A stretch of DNA of 64,000 nt, taken from positions 3,906,001 to 3,970,000 of the forward strand of contig NC_088317.1 in assembly GCF_910592395.1 (NCBI RefSeq), given 5' to 3'. Position numbers and translations under genes: made by a program. The DNA comes from Lineus longissimus (Eukaryota > Nemertea > Pilidiophora > Heteronemertea > Lineidae). The notes beneath the pieces were generated by a model that was not told the origin of the DNA, searched no databases, and was given only the letters and a program-made list of their open reading frames with translations. The stretch's first letter is position 1. Each line of letters opens with the position of its first letter. Shown here piece after piece: positions 46,301 through 57,530 of this stretch.

Positions 46301-48136
46301 CTGGGAAAGAAATTAGAGATTAAGATGTTTAGTTTTTGAGAAGAGAGAGTAAATAGACAGGAATATAAACATTCGAATTCTTTTAAATCTCATTTTTACA
46401 CAAACTTTCTTCGAAGACTTGACTTACCTTGACTGCTTGTGAAGGGTATGTTGTCCCGATCCAGGAAACTGCTGATACAACCAGACCTGACGGTACCGCC
46501 ATTCGAGGGATCAATGATTTCACCAACTTGGAACAGACAGTGTCAGCTGCAAAGAAATTTGCATAAAAGATGTGCATACTATGGATTCAAACTATCACTA
46601 TCTTGCAATAAAATTGCAAGTGGGGTTGAGTGGTATAACTTAATCCTTATGTGACCTCCTAAGGTCCGAAGTCAAAGTGGAGTGACAGTCCACCCAACAA
46701 ACAAACAGACTTTCTCCTCCTTTTCTCGCTCTCAATAGAGCTGGCTGTCTAATTTTTGAAAGTGCCTGGCCAAAGGTGCCCAATCATTCCTAATGTTGGG
46801 CTGTTGCGTTGCTCCAATGACACATTCAGGCTTTATCAGTTCCTGGAGTCACATCAATGTACAAATGTACATGAACTGTCACAGACTTACATTTGACAAC
46901 TAATTATCAAACCATCCTAATCAGAGCAAGAAGTGACGTACCATACTTTCCACAAGCTGCAATGTCCAGTATCTCCCCCATCATCTCATCTGTCACGCCA
47001 TGATCACTGGACAGGCTGTAGATTGTTTCGAATGCTGTCTGCAGGTCCACTTTGCCTCGAAACGTTCTTCTGCCAGACTTGTCTGAAAAGAGCAACATAC
47101 AATTGAAGAGTTTTCATTGCAAAATGATTTTGACGACAGATATCGTGTTGCCGAAAGAAAGAAATGCAATGAAACAGTGCCTTTAATGCCTGGTATGCCT
47201 TGAAACAATAATACAATACAGTCAATTTGACCTGATGAGGTTCTGTCATTAAAACCTGTACCTCTTTATTGATAATAAAGAATACAGTCAATTTGACCTG
47301 ATGAGGTTCTGTCATTAAAACCTGTACCTCTTTATTGATAATAAAGAATACAGTCAATTTGACCTGATGAGGTTCTGTCATAAAAACCTGTACCTCTTTA
47401 TTGATAATAAAGAAGACACATACTACAATCAAGATGTACAGACCGGGGGAGCTGGCTGTACGTACCCATAAGTCTTTGCGGTAGTCTCGCGCGTACCGGA
47501 TATAACCCATCAAGCTTTTCTCCTTCAGAGAAATACTGCGTTGCGCTCAAGTGCCTTATAAGGCTGTGAACAAAATTAACGTTCGACCAATGAGAAAGCC
47601 ACATTACCCTGCATACGAGGTTGGACGCGTGATCACTAAATGACAAGTAAAAATAGAATCAGACCACATGTTTCTATATGTCAGAATGCTGCCGTTTGCG
47701 CTGTAGTACACGTGTGTTGTCCAAATTTTCGATTTCAAGCAAGTTTAAGGCCAACCTCGTGTCCACCAGACTAATGCATAATTGGCAGTTGAGCGCAACG
47801 CAGTATTTCTCTGAAGGAGAAAAGCTTGATAGGTTATATCCGGTACGCGCGAGACTACCGCAAAGACTTATGGGTACGTACAGCCAGCTCCCCCGGTCTG
47901 TACATCTTGATTGTCGTATTGGCTTGGGAACAAATACACCTGACACTATTTGCAAAGCTACAGTCTCATACCAATACTTTGTGTCTAAGTTCAATTCAAT
48001 TACCATTTTTCAGAATGTTTATAGCTTCCCTCAGTTGTTGATCAACAGGGATGTCCCTTCCGTCAATACGAGGAGGTGGAGCTGGCCTTTGCGGTGAAGA
48101 AGGTGGAGAGGCATCTTCGTTGTCATCTGATTCCAT
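40375..48136 (-). CDS. CENPI: Centromere protein I (CENP-I/Mis6 family)
   Basis: CENP-I is part of the CENP-H/I/K/M group of the constitutive centromere-associated network, which helps place CENP-A and recruit the outer kinetochore. Exons: 48136-48004, 47082-46942, 46546-46428, 46300-46193, 45980-45879, 45560-45348, 45132-44977, 44637-44517, 44243-44049, 43848-43784, 43485-43361, 43194-43041, 42564-42440, 41312-41030, 40814-40773, 40500-40375. All are GT-AG, phases agree, and the 2208 nt give 735 aa (human about 756). The helical-repeat pattern follows CENP-I along its length, including LLTRKEDVSLHRIRHLL, the LLSIYKLYCP stretch and the ending YLKSEGMDSVFKFL. The start MESDDNED is acidic and Pro-rich. 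The introns carry many repeats (listed separately), but the coding frame is clean. The gene is divergent from MSRB. Confidence 0.93.
40854..40985. repeat. Partial MITE copy (CACTGTA end)
   Basis: It carries the family's 'gaggtcaaattgaatg', 'ggaccagaactagtgtcctta' and a GGGAGGTCTCACTGTA end, while the other end is eroded. It lies in the CENPI intron between exons 14 and 15. Confidence 0.7.
41525..42405. repeat. 54/55-bp minisatellite with hairpin, 16 copies, CENPI intron
   Basis: Sixteen near-identical units (aaacatgcctccaagaccag + ctgcatggaggcaaatggtt + atggacaacaacca) differ mostly by one extra A. Each unit contains the inverted pair TGCCTCCA/TGGAGGCA around AGACCAGCTGCA, so every copy can fold into a stem. 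The array lies in the intron after CENPI exon 13 and stops about 35 bp from that exon's donor (42440). Since 54 is divisible by 3 and the unit lacks stops, several frames on both strands stay open for hundreds of codons; I regard these as artefacts. Confidence 0.93.
42732..42948. mobile_element. Foldback MITE with AAAT target duplication
   Basis: It is a near-perfect 217-bp palindrome. The left arm, starting GTGACCCGCTCTACCAAAAC, is repeated in inverted form up to TTTTGGTAGAGCGAGTCAC. The arms are roughly 95 bp with few mismatches and the loop is only about 25 bp. AAAT occurs immediately outside both ends (42728-42731 and 42949-42952). It lies in the CENPI intron between exons 12 and 13. Confidence 0.88.
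43590..43770 (-). mobile_element. tRNA-derived SINE
   Basis: The minus strand shows an A-box-like TGGTGTAGTGA and a B-box GGTTCAGTCCC about 35 nt downstream, then a body with CCACCCAGGTGTATAAATGG. It lies in the CENPI intron between exons 10 and 11. A related but diverged copy is at 10660-10850. Confidence 0.65.
44770..45003. repeat. 78-bp triplication spanning a CENPI splice donor
   Basis: Three tandem 78-bp units start at 44770, 44848 and 44926. The third contains the last 24 nt of CENPI exon 7 and its donor (GAG|GTGAGA at 44977/44976). The other two carry the same exon-like end and donor at 44899 and 44821. Using either would read through an in-frame TAG right after the first donor, so only the first is productive. 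Confidence 0.9.
45097..45334. repeat. 118-bp tandem duplication spanning a CENPI splice acceptor
   Basis: Two copies about 118 bp apart both contain the start of CENPI exon 7 with its acceptor. The productive copy has TTTTCAG before 45132. The upstream copy has TTTTAAG before 45250 and lacks the rest of the exon. Confidence 0.88.
47221..47418. repeat. 66-bp tandem repeat, three copies, CENPI intron 1
   Basis: Copies starting at 47221, 47287 and 47353 (gtcaatttgacctgatgagg...acctctttattgataataaa) differ by one or two bases. No function is seen. Confidence 0.9.
47423..47914. mobile_element. Foldback element with roughly 125-bp arms, CENPI intron 1
   Basis: The left arm (47423 to about 47553) and right arm (about 47790-47914) are inverted copies with only a few differences. 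They share ACCGGGGGAGCTGGCTGTAC, CTCGCGCGTACCGGATAT and GAGCGCAACGCAGTATTTCT-type segments. The loop also pairs partly (CCAACCTCGT). A diverged single arm recurs near 49266-49335 (GAGCGCAACGCAGCGTTTTC), upstream of MSRB, which suggests a mobile family. No flanking duplication could be fixed. Confidence 0.75.
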
Positions 48137-49637
48137 GGTAAATCAACTGAGCTGAAAGACAATTGGCAACACCAGATGATTAAGTTAGCCCCAATCATGC
48201 CAATTGGAGCTCGATTACTGTATAAGGAAGAAGAAGACAATGACAATCAATGAAGCCACTGCATGACTGATAACATATTACATTGTCTGTGCAAGGTGTA
48301 CATGGCGTATGGTGTTTGATGTACATGGAATGCACTCAAAGCACTGTCAAAAATGTCAGATTGGCAAAAAAGTATCTAAATTCGGATAACCATTATGAAG
48401 ACATTTCAATTTCTTTTACAATAAAAACAACAGATACGTGAAAACTAACATTAACTGGTTCCTTAGATCACTTTAAAACAATAACCATGAATGGATTTGT
48501 GGAGAAAACGGTGTTTATTTCGAGAAATTTTGTAAACATTTTATTGAATTCGCCGCCATGATGAAATCTCGCGAGAATCCATGCGCGAGATTCAGTTTAT
48601 GATCAGTCTCAAACATTCAACACGGAAATTCTGCAGAAGAAAAGTTCGATAATTGAATGACACCGTAGTCGCCACTTGCGCGAGACTCACAGTATTTTCT
48701 AAAAATAGACTTGGAAAGTTTTGGTTTGTTATCGAAATATTTTGACAGTTTTCTCGGTTTTTGAATAGGTAAGATTCACATATGACCTATTGTTGTATTT
48801 GCCTGCTTATCAGTTTAAAGGATGCACGCAGAATTTAGCCTTTTTAAACCTTAATATTCAAGAATTTATTGGGTATTTCATGGCACCTGAAAAACTGCCA
48901 CTGCCAGTCACTGCCACTGCCACTTGCATGTATGATGCACTGACTGGCACTGACTGGCACTGCAAGAGTAAGTGGCCAGTCTGATGAGTAAAGTCTGCCA
49001 TATATTGTCTCCTGTTCCTCTGGCCTTGGACGGCAAAAGAATTATGTTTACAAAAATATACCGCTGTAGGCTAAACTTTAGAATCCCCGATCGGAAATGA
49101 CGTAGTTTGATCGCATTCAACTATAAATCCATTGAACAGTGGTGCTTGGTTAGTCAACCGATGACCTTTTTTTGGGGTGTGATCGAGGATTGTAATGTAA
49201 ACTCGTTCCCCGCTGTACGATTACGAGCACGACACTTCCAAACTTTGGTCCTTGTGACCATGGTACCATTTGCAGCTGAGCGCAACGCAGCGTTTTCTTT
49301 GAAGGAGATGTGTTAGAGGTTATGTCAGCTATATGCCACTATCGATGCGCAAATCGTACCATCGACATATCTGGGACCGAAGTGTCGTATTTATTACAAC
49401 GGTACTGTTTTAGTCATGCACAGTGACTCAGGTCTCTGACTTCCAGTCAAGAGGTCCCTGCTTTAATCGGTTATCCCCACTGAATTTCTTGCGGTCAGTA
49501 GTGCCTAGTGGATGGAATAGTTGTGGAATGACTTTGCTAATCATGCCACTAACCACACGCAGAATTCTTTATATGTTATTATGTATTTCAGGGCATCAAA
49601 TTAGACGTTCTTCCGCTTAGAATTCTTATGCTGGACC
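48137..49637. promoter_or_regulatory. Shared upstream region of divergent CENPI and MSRB
   Basis: 1.5 kb separates the two start codons, which point away from each other. It contains a foldback-arm fragment (about 49266-49335), a short TGCCACTGCCAG/CACTGACTGG repeat (48895-48965) and, before MSRB, a possible splice acceptor TTTCAG ending at 49590 that hints at a non-coding first exon. No TATA box is evident. Confidence 0.4.
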
Positions 49638-50647
49638 ATGAATATTCTGCGGATTGTGAAAGAGGACGAATCTCCTGTCATTAAAAAGCTTGAGGCAGCA
49701 GCAAAACCAAACTTGTCTAAACCATGCGAGAAGAAATTCACTGAGGAGGAACTTAAAGCACGACTTACTCCGACACAATTCAGGGTGACACAAGAAAAAG
49801 GCACTGAAAAGTAGGCCTGACTTTGTAATTCATTTGAATATAACTACATATATGGAGAACATGTTAATGGAGAACATCTGTCTTGTGTTATGTTGGCTTT
49901 GTTGGTCAAGCAGGGCTTAAAAAATTCTTACTTTTCCAAACAGCTAATATAGCTGGCATTTTTGTCGGATTTGAAGATAAATTCGTGTCCAGGTGGCCTG
50001 CCACAACCCCTTGGCACTTGTAATCGACAAATTATCTAAAGTTGTTTTTTTAATTTCAGGGCCTACTCCGGAAAGTACATAAACAAAAAAGAGGAGGGAA
50101 TCTTCCAATGCATTGTCTGTGGTAACCATATCTTCGATTCAGATCACAAATTCGCATCAGGGTGTGGCTGGCCGTCATTTTCAGATGTCGAAAATCTCGA
50201 TAAAGTCAAATTAGTCAGGGATACTTCACATGGTAAGTAAGAAAAAGGTTGAACTTACCGAAAAGATTTGGAGTCTGATGGGTAGGTCTATTTAGAGACT
50301 TGTTCTCGCTGCTGCTTCCTTTTGCTAGTTATCAGAGTTTTCGGTAAGGATCTGACCAGATAAGATTTAGTCTGGCACAGTGATTCAACTGTTGATCTTA
50401 GCTGTGTCCCTGGCTATATTTACACAACTGTCATAAACTTATTACATGCATTTGAATTATGTTGTTGGCCAAATAAACTTACCTCATACCTGATCTTTTA
50501 CTTTCAGGTCTAAATCGGCTTGAAGTATCTTGTGCAAAATGTGGTGCTCATCTAGGTCATGTGTTCGATGACGGTCCGAAACCTTCAGGAATTCGATACT
50601 GCGTCAATTCAGCCTCGTTAGACTTCCGGAAACATACAACGGTGTGA
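49638..50647 (+). CDS. MSRB: Peptide-methionine (R)-S-oxide reductase, MsrB
   Basis: MsrB reduces methionine-R-sulfoxide in proteins back to methionine. Exons 49638-49810, 50060-50232 and 50508-50647 (GT-AG, phases consistent) encode 161 aa. Two zinc-binding CxxC pairs are visible (CIVCGNHIF near residue 75 and [15 protein letters not shown] near 125). The catalytic motif [11 protein letters not shown] sits near the C-terminus with cysteine, not selenocysteine, at the active position. GCGWPSF is also present. ATG 49638 is supported by an in-frame TAG at 49602. The protein has about 40 residues before the catalytic domain but no clear mitochondrial or secretory signal, so cytosol/nucleus is likely. 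Another ATG at 49628 is out of frame. Confidence 0.95.
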
Positions 50648-53600
50648 TTGTCGTCGTCAGCATGAATGGGGGCGGGCGTTTCAGTTATCTGACAATAGTG
50701 GTATTACAAAAGTCATGGAATATACAGCATGAGGTCTATCAAATGGCCCCTTTGGATCGGGGTTGATCAGTCATTTCTGCATCAAAGTCAATTTCAGGCT
50801 TAAGCGGAAATTTTCTCGAAATAGAGCAGGGCTCAATATTTTGTATTTTGAATTCAATTTGTTAGCTACTAATAGCTTGAATCATGATTTCATGTAAAAA
50901 GTATGATGAAAGGGGATTTTAGCGTCAACAAATCTGGTCTAATTAGTATGTTCTCTTCTTGTGCCATGTGCAATGCTTAATATCTTCTCACCATAAGACT
51001 GTATTATTTACATCATCATGCTCCTTTAACACAAATTACCATATCTAAGCCTTCGACACATACCTCAAAAGTACAGATCTGCGTTCACTTTCCATGAGTG
51101 CTTAGCTTCTTTGGAAAAAGACACTTCAAAAATCTCTACAAAAAATTCTGCAATTTTCTTAGTTTATTGATCTGACCTCTGAAGAATTGAGAAAATTTTT
51201 ATAAAGTTGTGATTTTTATTATAGTTTAAGTTTTTGAATTCAGTAAATATTGTGCGTTAGTACATTTATTGTCTTTATTCTTTGAGTATTTAAAAATTTG
51301 AACAGAAGAATAAAACAATCGATCAGAATTGAAAGAAGAAGTATTAAGTATTGAATCATTGACAAACGAATTCATATTGGCGTCATATTTACTTCTTTGA
51401 TATTTTAAAAATTTGAACAGAAGAATAACACAATTGAACAGAAATAAAAGAAGAAGTTTTGATTGATGAATCATTGCCAAACGAATTCATACGAGAGTTA
51501 TATTTCTATCCTCTTAGTTGTAGGAGATTTCATTCTGAATGTGTGCATGCAAAATCAGCTTTTAGGGTTAAACAAGATAATGCATAATCAGTTACCTCAA
51601 AAAAACTCTTTGTTTGGCCTAGTTTTGATGTTTGTGCTGTAAAAGTTATCTTCAAGTTCTTTAATTACCGAATTAATATATCATAGTCAAAATATTGGTT
51701 ATATGAAATAGTAAATTTCTATGTATTCTATTTATTCCAAATCGTTTCATATTTTCTCACAGTGTCATATCATTTTTGATCATGTCCAATGTAAAATGAA
51801 TTTAAAATGTTGATTTATGCATGTATTTACACCCTAAACGGAACTGTTGTTATCTACATTGTAACATGGTGGATTATGTATTTAATCATCAGAATCTCTT
51901 GTAGCTCATGTACATGTACCTCAACCTACTGTCAACAACAAAATTTCTGATGAGTGATTTTCATCTGGCACCATGCAGATTACTGAATCACAGCTCAACA
52001 CCAACCAAGTGGTTTATTTGATGTATTTAATGGTCAAATCATAATAATATTTTCATCATTCTTGTTGCTTTAGTTATCATACAAAAGGGCATTGAAGCAT
52101 AACATAATCATAGTTTGAATCTGTACACGCTAAGTTATCATTACGAATACAGTGGAACCTCCCTTAGCGGACACCACTCTATCAAGGACACTCTAATTTA
52201 GGACACTGCGCTTGGTCCCAAATTGGTCATTTACATTGAATTTGACCTCTGTAATGGGGTCACCTCTCAATTAAGGACAGCACTTGTCAGTCCGAAGGGT
52301 GTCCCTAATGGAGAGGTTCTACTGTATTTACATTGAGTCCAACATTGCCATCTTGATGACAATCACTATGTTATCATAAAGCATATCATCAATTCAACTT
52401 GGGGTCCATATGATATTCAGGTCTGCAGCTAGCTGTTTGGTCGTGGGAGAAAAAACACCTCTGTCGGTCAGAAAATTGGCCCAAATCAGCATGAAAAAAT
52501 GTTTTTTGGTGACCAGCCCCCTCCAGCTACAGCCCTGCTATCACCCCACGTCCATAACAAAAAAAATGAAGAAAACATGCATGAAGAATGTTTATTAGTG
52601 GATGAATTAGGAGATGAATGAATTAGGTTTGGTGATTTGCAAAATTTATATGAAAAGCTTTGCTGACTAGTTTGAGCTGGGTTGCTTCAAATCTGCATAG
52701 CGGGCACTCTAATGAGTGCGAGGAGATATTTACATGTAACATACAGTCTCGGTAACCTAACAAGAAGTACTAACACACCTTGATAGAATCTGTTATCTTT
52801 AAAGAAATCTCATGTTCTAACTTTTGATGATATTGTGTCTTCATTTTGTTTGTATGTTTCTGTTAGTCTTTAAAAGGGGGCTACAGGCAGGTGCCATGTA
52901 GGCCAGATAAATTACAGTTAGCTGCTAATAGGTGTCTCTGTTATCTCTTTGTACATTCTACACTATTCACACTTGTACAAGGAATATATTTCCTTAGTCT
53001 TCTTTTCTGCACTTGGTGGTGTAACGGGAGACGAGGCCATTCGAATGACAATTACCACTTGGTCAAAACCAGACCGTGTTCCATAACGTATCAGTCACTG
53101 GGAGACCACCAATTCGGCCCCTATATCCTGCCTATAGTTCCCCTTTAAAGTTTTGTTCTTCTCAACCTGTTTGTTCAGTGGATTGAATCAAAAAGTCTTT
53201 TGATATTTGATGGAATGTTGTCTTTATTTTCATCTGTTTTATTTCATTATCTGAGTCTATCCGATATGAATACATTGTACGCTGTTTGGTTTCTGTGAAA
53301 CCGAGATTCCATCTTAAATGCTGTGGAAATGTTTAATTTCAAAGGATGAAAAGCTTAGATCTTACAATTGAAGAAGCTGCATGTATTTGCACAGTGGTGG
53401 TCAAGTGTCATTTGAAGGGTCAACTCGGGCCCTGGATTTACTTGGCCAGGAGGGTTATACCTCTGCCTGCCACTTGTACGTAGGCCTATGTGAAACAGAT
53501 GCACCATAACCAGCTAATTAGCGTCTTCACAGTTTATTATCAGTTCTTGATATCAAGTATGTAAAAGGACCTTTATACCTACTAGTAACTAGATAATGTT

Positions 53601-54185
53601 ACTGACAACCAGTTCTGGCCTTGAATTTGTCTGTCTGCATTTACGTTCTTACTTTGATGGATCTGCCAAATTTTTGGTTTTGTCGGAAAAAGCATGATAC
53701 CACTTATTGGTCGTAGATCTATGCTGGTTTCTGTTCAATGTTAATGAATGAATTGATCTATAAAGTACAGGCCACCATCTCAGTCAGTTCTTAGTTCTAC
53801 ACTATCGCCATGAACATGTATAATGTTGGCCGTGAACATGTATAATGTATCTCTATTTAGTTGTTAAAGTATTCAAATTTGATTTGATTTGTTCTTTGTC
53901 TTTCAATTTTTCTTTGGTGGTCTTTCTAAAGAGGATACTGTACATAAAGGACTGTTTTCTATATGAGGCTGTATTGAGTTTTCTATGGCAATAAAGTTGA
54001 ATAAACTAGAGTACATGTCTTGACACGTTTGCTTTACCTTCTGGCCAAAGCTAGAGCATACAGGGTCCCCCAGAAAAACAGACAAGAATGTTTCCACCAC
54101 TCTCAAACTGATCCTGAGGAAATCGGGGGAGTTAACGTTTGCTTCTCTGGCCCTGCAGACAGGCCCTGTTGGTGTGCAGGTCTGG
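50648..54185. other. Intergenic/3' region, no gene recognised
   Basis: This AT-rich stretch downstream of MSRB is likely to include its 3' UTR. It has a degenerate duplication of about 120 bp at 51275-51500 (aaaatttgaacagaagaata repeated) and a MITE at 52148-52326. No coding exon is supported. Confidence 0.5.
52148..52326. mobile_element. MITE-like element, TA-flanked (best copy)
   Basis: The ends TACAGTGGAACCTCCC and GAGAGGTTCTACTGTA are inverted and bounded by TA, with a length of 179 bp. The inner order of 'ggacacc', 'ttggtcccaaatt', 'tttgacctct' and 'gtgtccctaatggagaggtt' matches the copy at 20445-20626. Confidence 0.78.
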
Positions 54186-54189
54186 AGAA

Positions 54190-56130
54190 GTGAACATTAA
54201 CCTTACCAATGAAGACAGTCACAACCAGTCTGAATCAGGCCGAGCAGCTCTTCTACCATGTAACAAACACAATGAGAGTGATTAGATAGTCACAACCAGA
54301 CCAAATCAGGCATGACAGCTCAGCTGTTTCGCCAACATGACGAGAGACAGTCACAACCAGTCCGACTCGGGCCAGGCAGCTCTGCTGACTTGCCAGCACA
54401 GTAAGAGAGATGAGACTGTCATAACCAGACCGAATCGGCCATGATAGCTCGGCTGTTTCGTCAACATGACGAGAGACAGTCACAACCATACCAAATCGGG
54501 CCTAGCAGTTCTTCCATGTTGTGAACAGAAACAGATAAGGCTGTCGGGATCTTCTACCATGTTGTTCGGGGATGTCTTAAAATCAGTGAGATGATACAGT
54601 CACAACGAGGTCGAAACGGGCCGGGCAGCTATACCGTCTTGCCAATACAGCCAGTGAGAGCGACGAGACAGTCACAACGAGGCCGAATCGGGCCATGCAG
54701 CTCCACCAAGTTGCGAATACAGTGAGAGAGACGAGTCTCAACAAGACCAATCGGGACTAGCAGAGCAGCTCTACTCTGTGAACACAGTGAAAGAGATGCG
54801 ACTGACACCACCAGGCCGAATCAGGTCTGACAGCTCCATCGTGTTACGAGCACCGTGAGAGAGACGACATTGTTGCAGACAGACCGACTCGGACCTGGGA
54901 GCTTGACACTCTTGCCAACACGGTGAGAGAGAGTGAGACGAGACGGCAACAGAATTAGGCCAGACAGGTTCACCTCTTTGGCAACCCGATGGCAGAGTTG
55001 AGACAGTCTTTACCAGACCGAATCAGGCCTGGCAGCTCTACCATGTTGCGAACACAGTAAGAGAGACGAGACAGTCTCAATAAGACCGAGTCGGACCTTG
55101 GAGCTCAGCCGCCTGGCTATAAACACAGCAAAAGAGAGACGAGACAGTCTCAATCAGACCGAATATGGCATTGGAACTCCACCGCTTTAACAATACGGTG
55201 AGCGAGGTGAGACCGAATCAAGCCTACCAGCTCTACCGTGTTGGAACACAGTGACAGAGATACCACCATGTTAAGAACACGGTGACAGATATGAGACTGT
55301 CGCAACCAGACCAAATTGGGTCCAGAAACACGACTATATTACAAACACGTCTGAGAGCGATCACTGGACCAAATCGGGCATGACAGCTCAACTGTTTTGC
55401 CAACACGATGCTTGGGATGAGACAGTCGCCACCAGACCGAATAGACCCTGGAGAGCAGTTCAGCGAACACGGAAGGAGGCAAAACAGTCACAACCAGATC
55501 ATAGCGGCCAGGCAACTCTACCATGTTGCCAAATCAGTGAGAGAGACGAGAGAGTCACAACGAAGCCGAATCGGACAAGGCAGCTACTTCGATGAGAGAG
55601 ATGAGACAGTCACCACACCAGGCCAAGTCGGGCCAGTCAGTCCTACCGTGTTGCGAACACGCTGGGAGTTGAGACAGGCACCATCAGACCGAATTGCATC
55701 TGGCGGGAACACCGTTTTGACAGCGCGATGATGGAGAGACAGTCACAGCCAGTCAGAATCGGGCCGAGCTGCTGAGACGAGTTGAGAAGAGAAGTGAAAC
55801 TGTCGCAACCAGGCCATATCGGGCAGGACAGCTCAACTGTTTCACCAACACGATAACTGTGCTACCGTGCTGCGAACACTTTAAGAGGGATGAGACCGTT
55901 ACAACCTGACCGGCAATGGCAGCTCCACCATTTTGCCAACACGGTTTGAGAGATCTGACCGAGTCACAACCAGACTGAATTGAGCAGGATAGATCAATCG
56001 TCTCGCAAACATGTGAGAGAGTGAAATATCAGACAGTTTCAAACAGACCTAGACCGAATTGCCCATTAGCCGAGACTGTGAGAAAGATGAAATACTCATC
56101 ACCAACGCGCGGGTATGTTGGCGAGACCAT
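54190..56130 (-). repeat. 68-bp satellite array, reverse orientation half
   Basis: Diverged tandem units read 'gagagacgagacagtcacaa' + 'ccagaccgaatcgggccagg' + 'cagctctaccatgttgcgaa' + 'cacagt', the complement of the unit at 12370-12960. Spacing varies with indels. No coding function is seen. Confidence 0.85.
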
Positions 56131-57115
56131 GTAGCTGACATGCGCGATTCGGTCTGGTTGTGACTGTCTCTGCTCTCACACCATGTCGGAAAAACGTCGT
56201 GGAGCTGTTTGGCTCGACTCAAACTGGTTGTTGCTATCTTACTTCTCCCATTGTCTTTGCAAAGCGATGGACGTTTGATTCAATCTGGTTGTGGTTGCCC
56301 TATCTCTCACCCCGTTTGGAAAGCGATGGAGATTCGACGCCCAATTCGGTCAGGTTGTAACTGTCTTATCTCTCTCACAACGTGAGGCAACCGCGTTTGG
56401 AAAGCGGCAGCCTAGTACCGTTTTCCCCGCCGGCTGCGCTGATCAGCCGGTGGAGCTGCGAGGACCGATTCGCCTTGCTTGTACTGTCTCATCTCTTACC
56501 GAATTCGCAAAGCGGTCGAGCTTCGACGCCCGATTCAGTCTGGTATGTGATTCTGTGATTCTGTCTTATCTTTCTCACCGCGATCAAAAAGCGGTGGAGC
56601 TGCGAGGCTCGAATTGTTCTGGTTGTGCCTATCTCATTTATCTCTCCACAGCGTTCAGAAAGCGATAGCGCTGCGACACCCGATTCGGACTTGTTGTGAT
56701 TGTCTTATCGCTCTCACCGCCTTTCGGAAGGTGGTGTCGCCCGATTCTCTCTGGTTGTGTCTGTCTCATCTCTTACCGAGTTCGCATAACGATCGAGCTT
56801 CGACGCCCGATTCCGTCTGGTTGCGACTGTCTTATCTCTCTCACCGCGTTCGAAAAGTGGTGGAGCTTCGACGCCCGATTCAGTCTGGTTGCGACTGTCT
56901 TATCTCTCTCGTCCGCGTTCGGAAAGAGGCGGGGCTGTGACGTCCTATTTGGACTGGTTGTGTCTGTCTTCTCCCTCACCTCATTTGTAAAGCGGTGTAG
57001 CTGCGACGCCCTATTCGGTCGGATTTTGACTGTCTTGTCTCTCTCACTGCGTTCTGAAGGCGGTGTAGCTGCCACGCCCGATTTGGTCTGGTTGTGACTA
57101 TTTCATCTCTCGCTC
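56130..57115 (+). repeat. 68-bp satellite array, forward orientation half
   Basis: After about 56130 the units switch to 'cgattcggtctggttgtgac' + 'tgtcttatctctctcaccgc' + 'gttcggaaagcggtggagct' + 'gcgacgcc', opposite to the left half and more GC-rich. The array ends about 100 bp from the probable SLC17 polyadenylation signal. Confidence 0.85.
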
Positions 57116-57216
57116 CACATTGGACAACCCGATTCGGGAAAATTAGCCTCCCGATTTCATGATATTACAGCCAGGGAGGATGGAATGAGCACTTTGTAAA
57201 AAGCCGACGTCAAGAT

Positions 57217-57222
57217 TTTATT
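57217..57222 (-). terminator. Probable polyadenylation signal of the SLC17 gene
   Basis: AATAAA on the minus strand (TTTATT on plus) lies about 310 nt beyond the stop codon at 57531, just before the satellite begins. It is the only canonical hexamer I noted at a sensible distance. Confidence 0.45.
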
Positions 57223-57530
57223 GCACAACATAATAATTTACAAGTGATAAAATTAAACATAAATTACATCGAATCAATATTCTAAAACAGCTTCGTTACA
57301 ACGTTACAACTGTTTGCAGTGTATAATACGTTGCGTCTCGTTTTGGCGGCAGCGGTTATCGTCAGGTAACCATAACCCCCTGGGCTTCGGGCTCTACACC
57401 TTTAATGCCACCCAAACGTACCAACATACTGGAGACCAACATGTGTCTTGGAACAACTCTTCGTCTTCGTCACAACCTTTTAAAAAGGTCCCAATTTCAG
57501 TGTTCAACCCAATGTTGCTGAGCAAAGTTT

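Noticed and set aside
56160-57097. Open frames of 66-133 codons over the satellite
   Set aside because: Overlapping frames on both strands follow the 68-bp satellite. There is no conserved domain.
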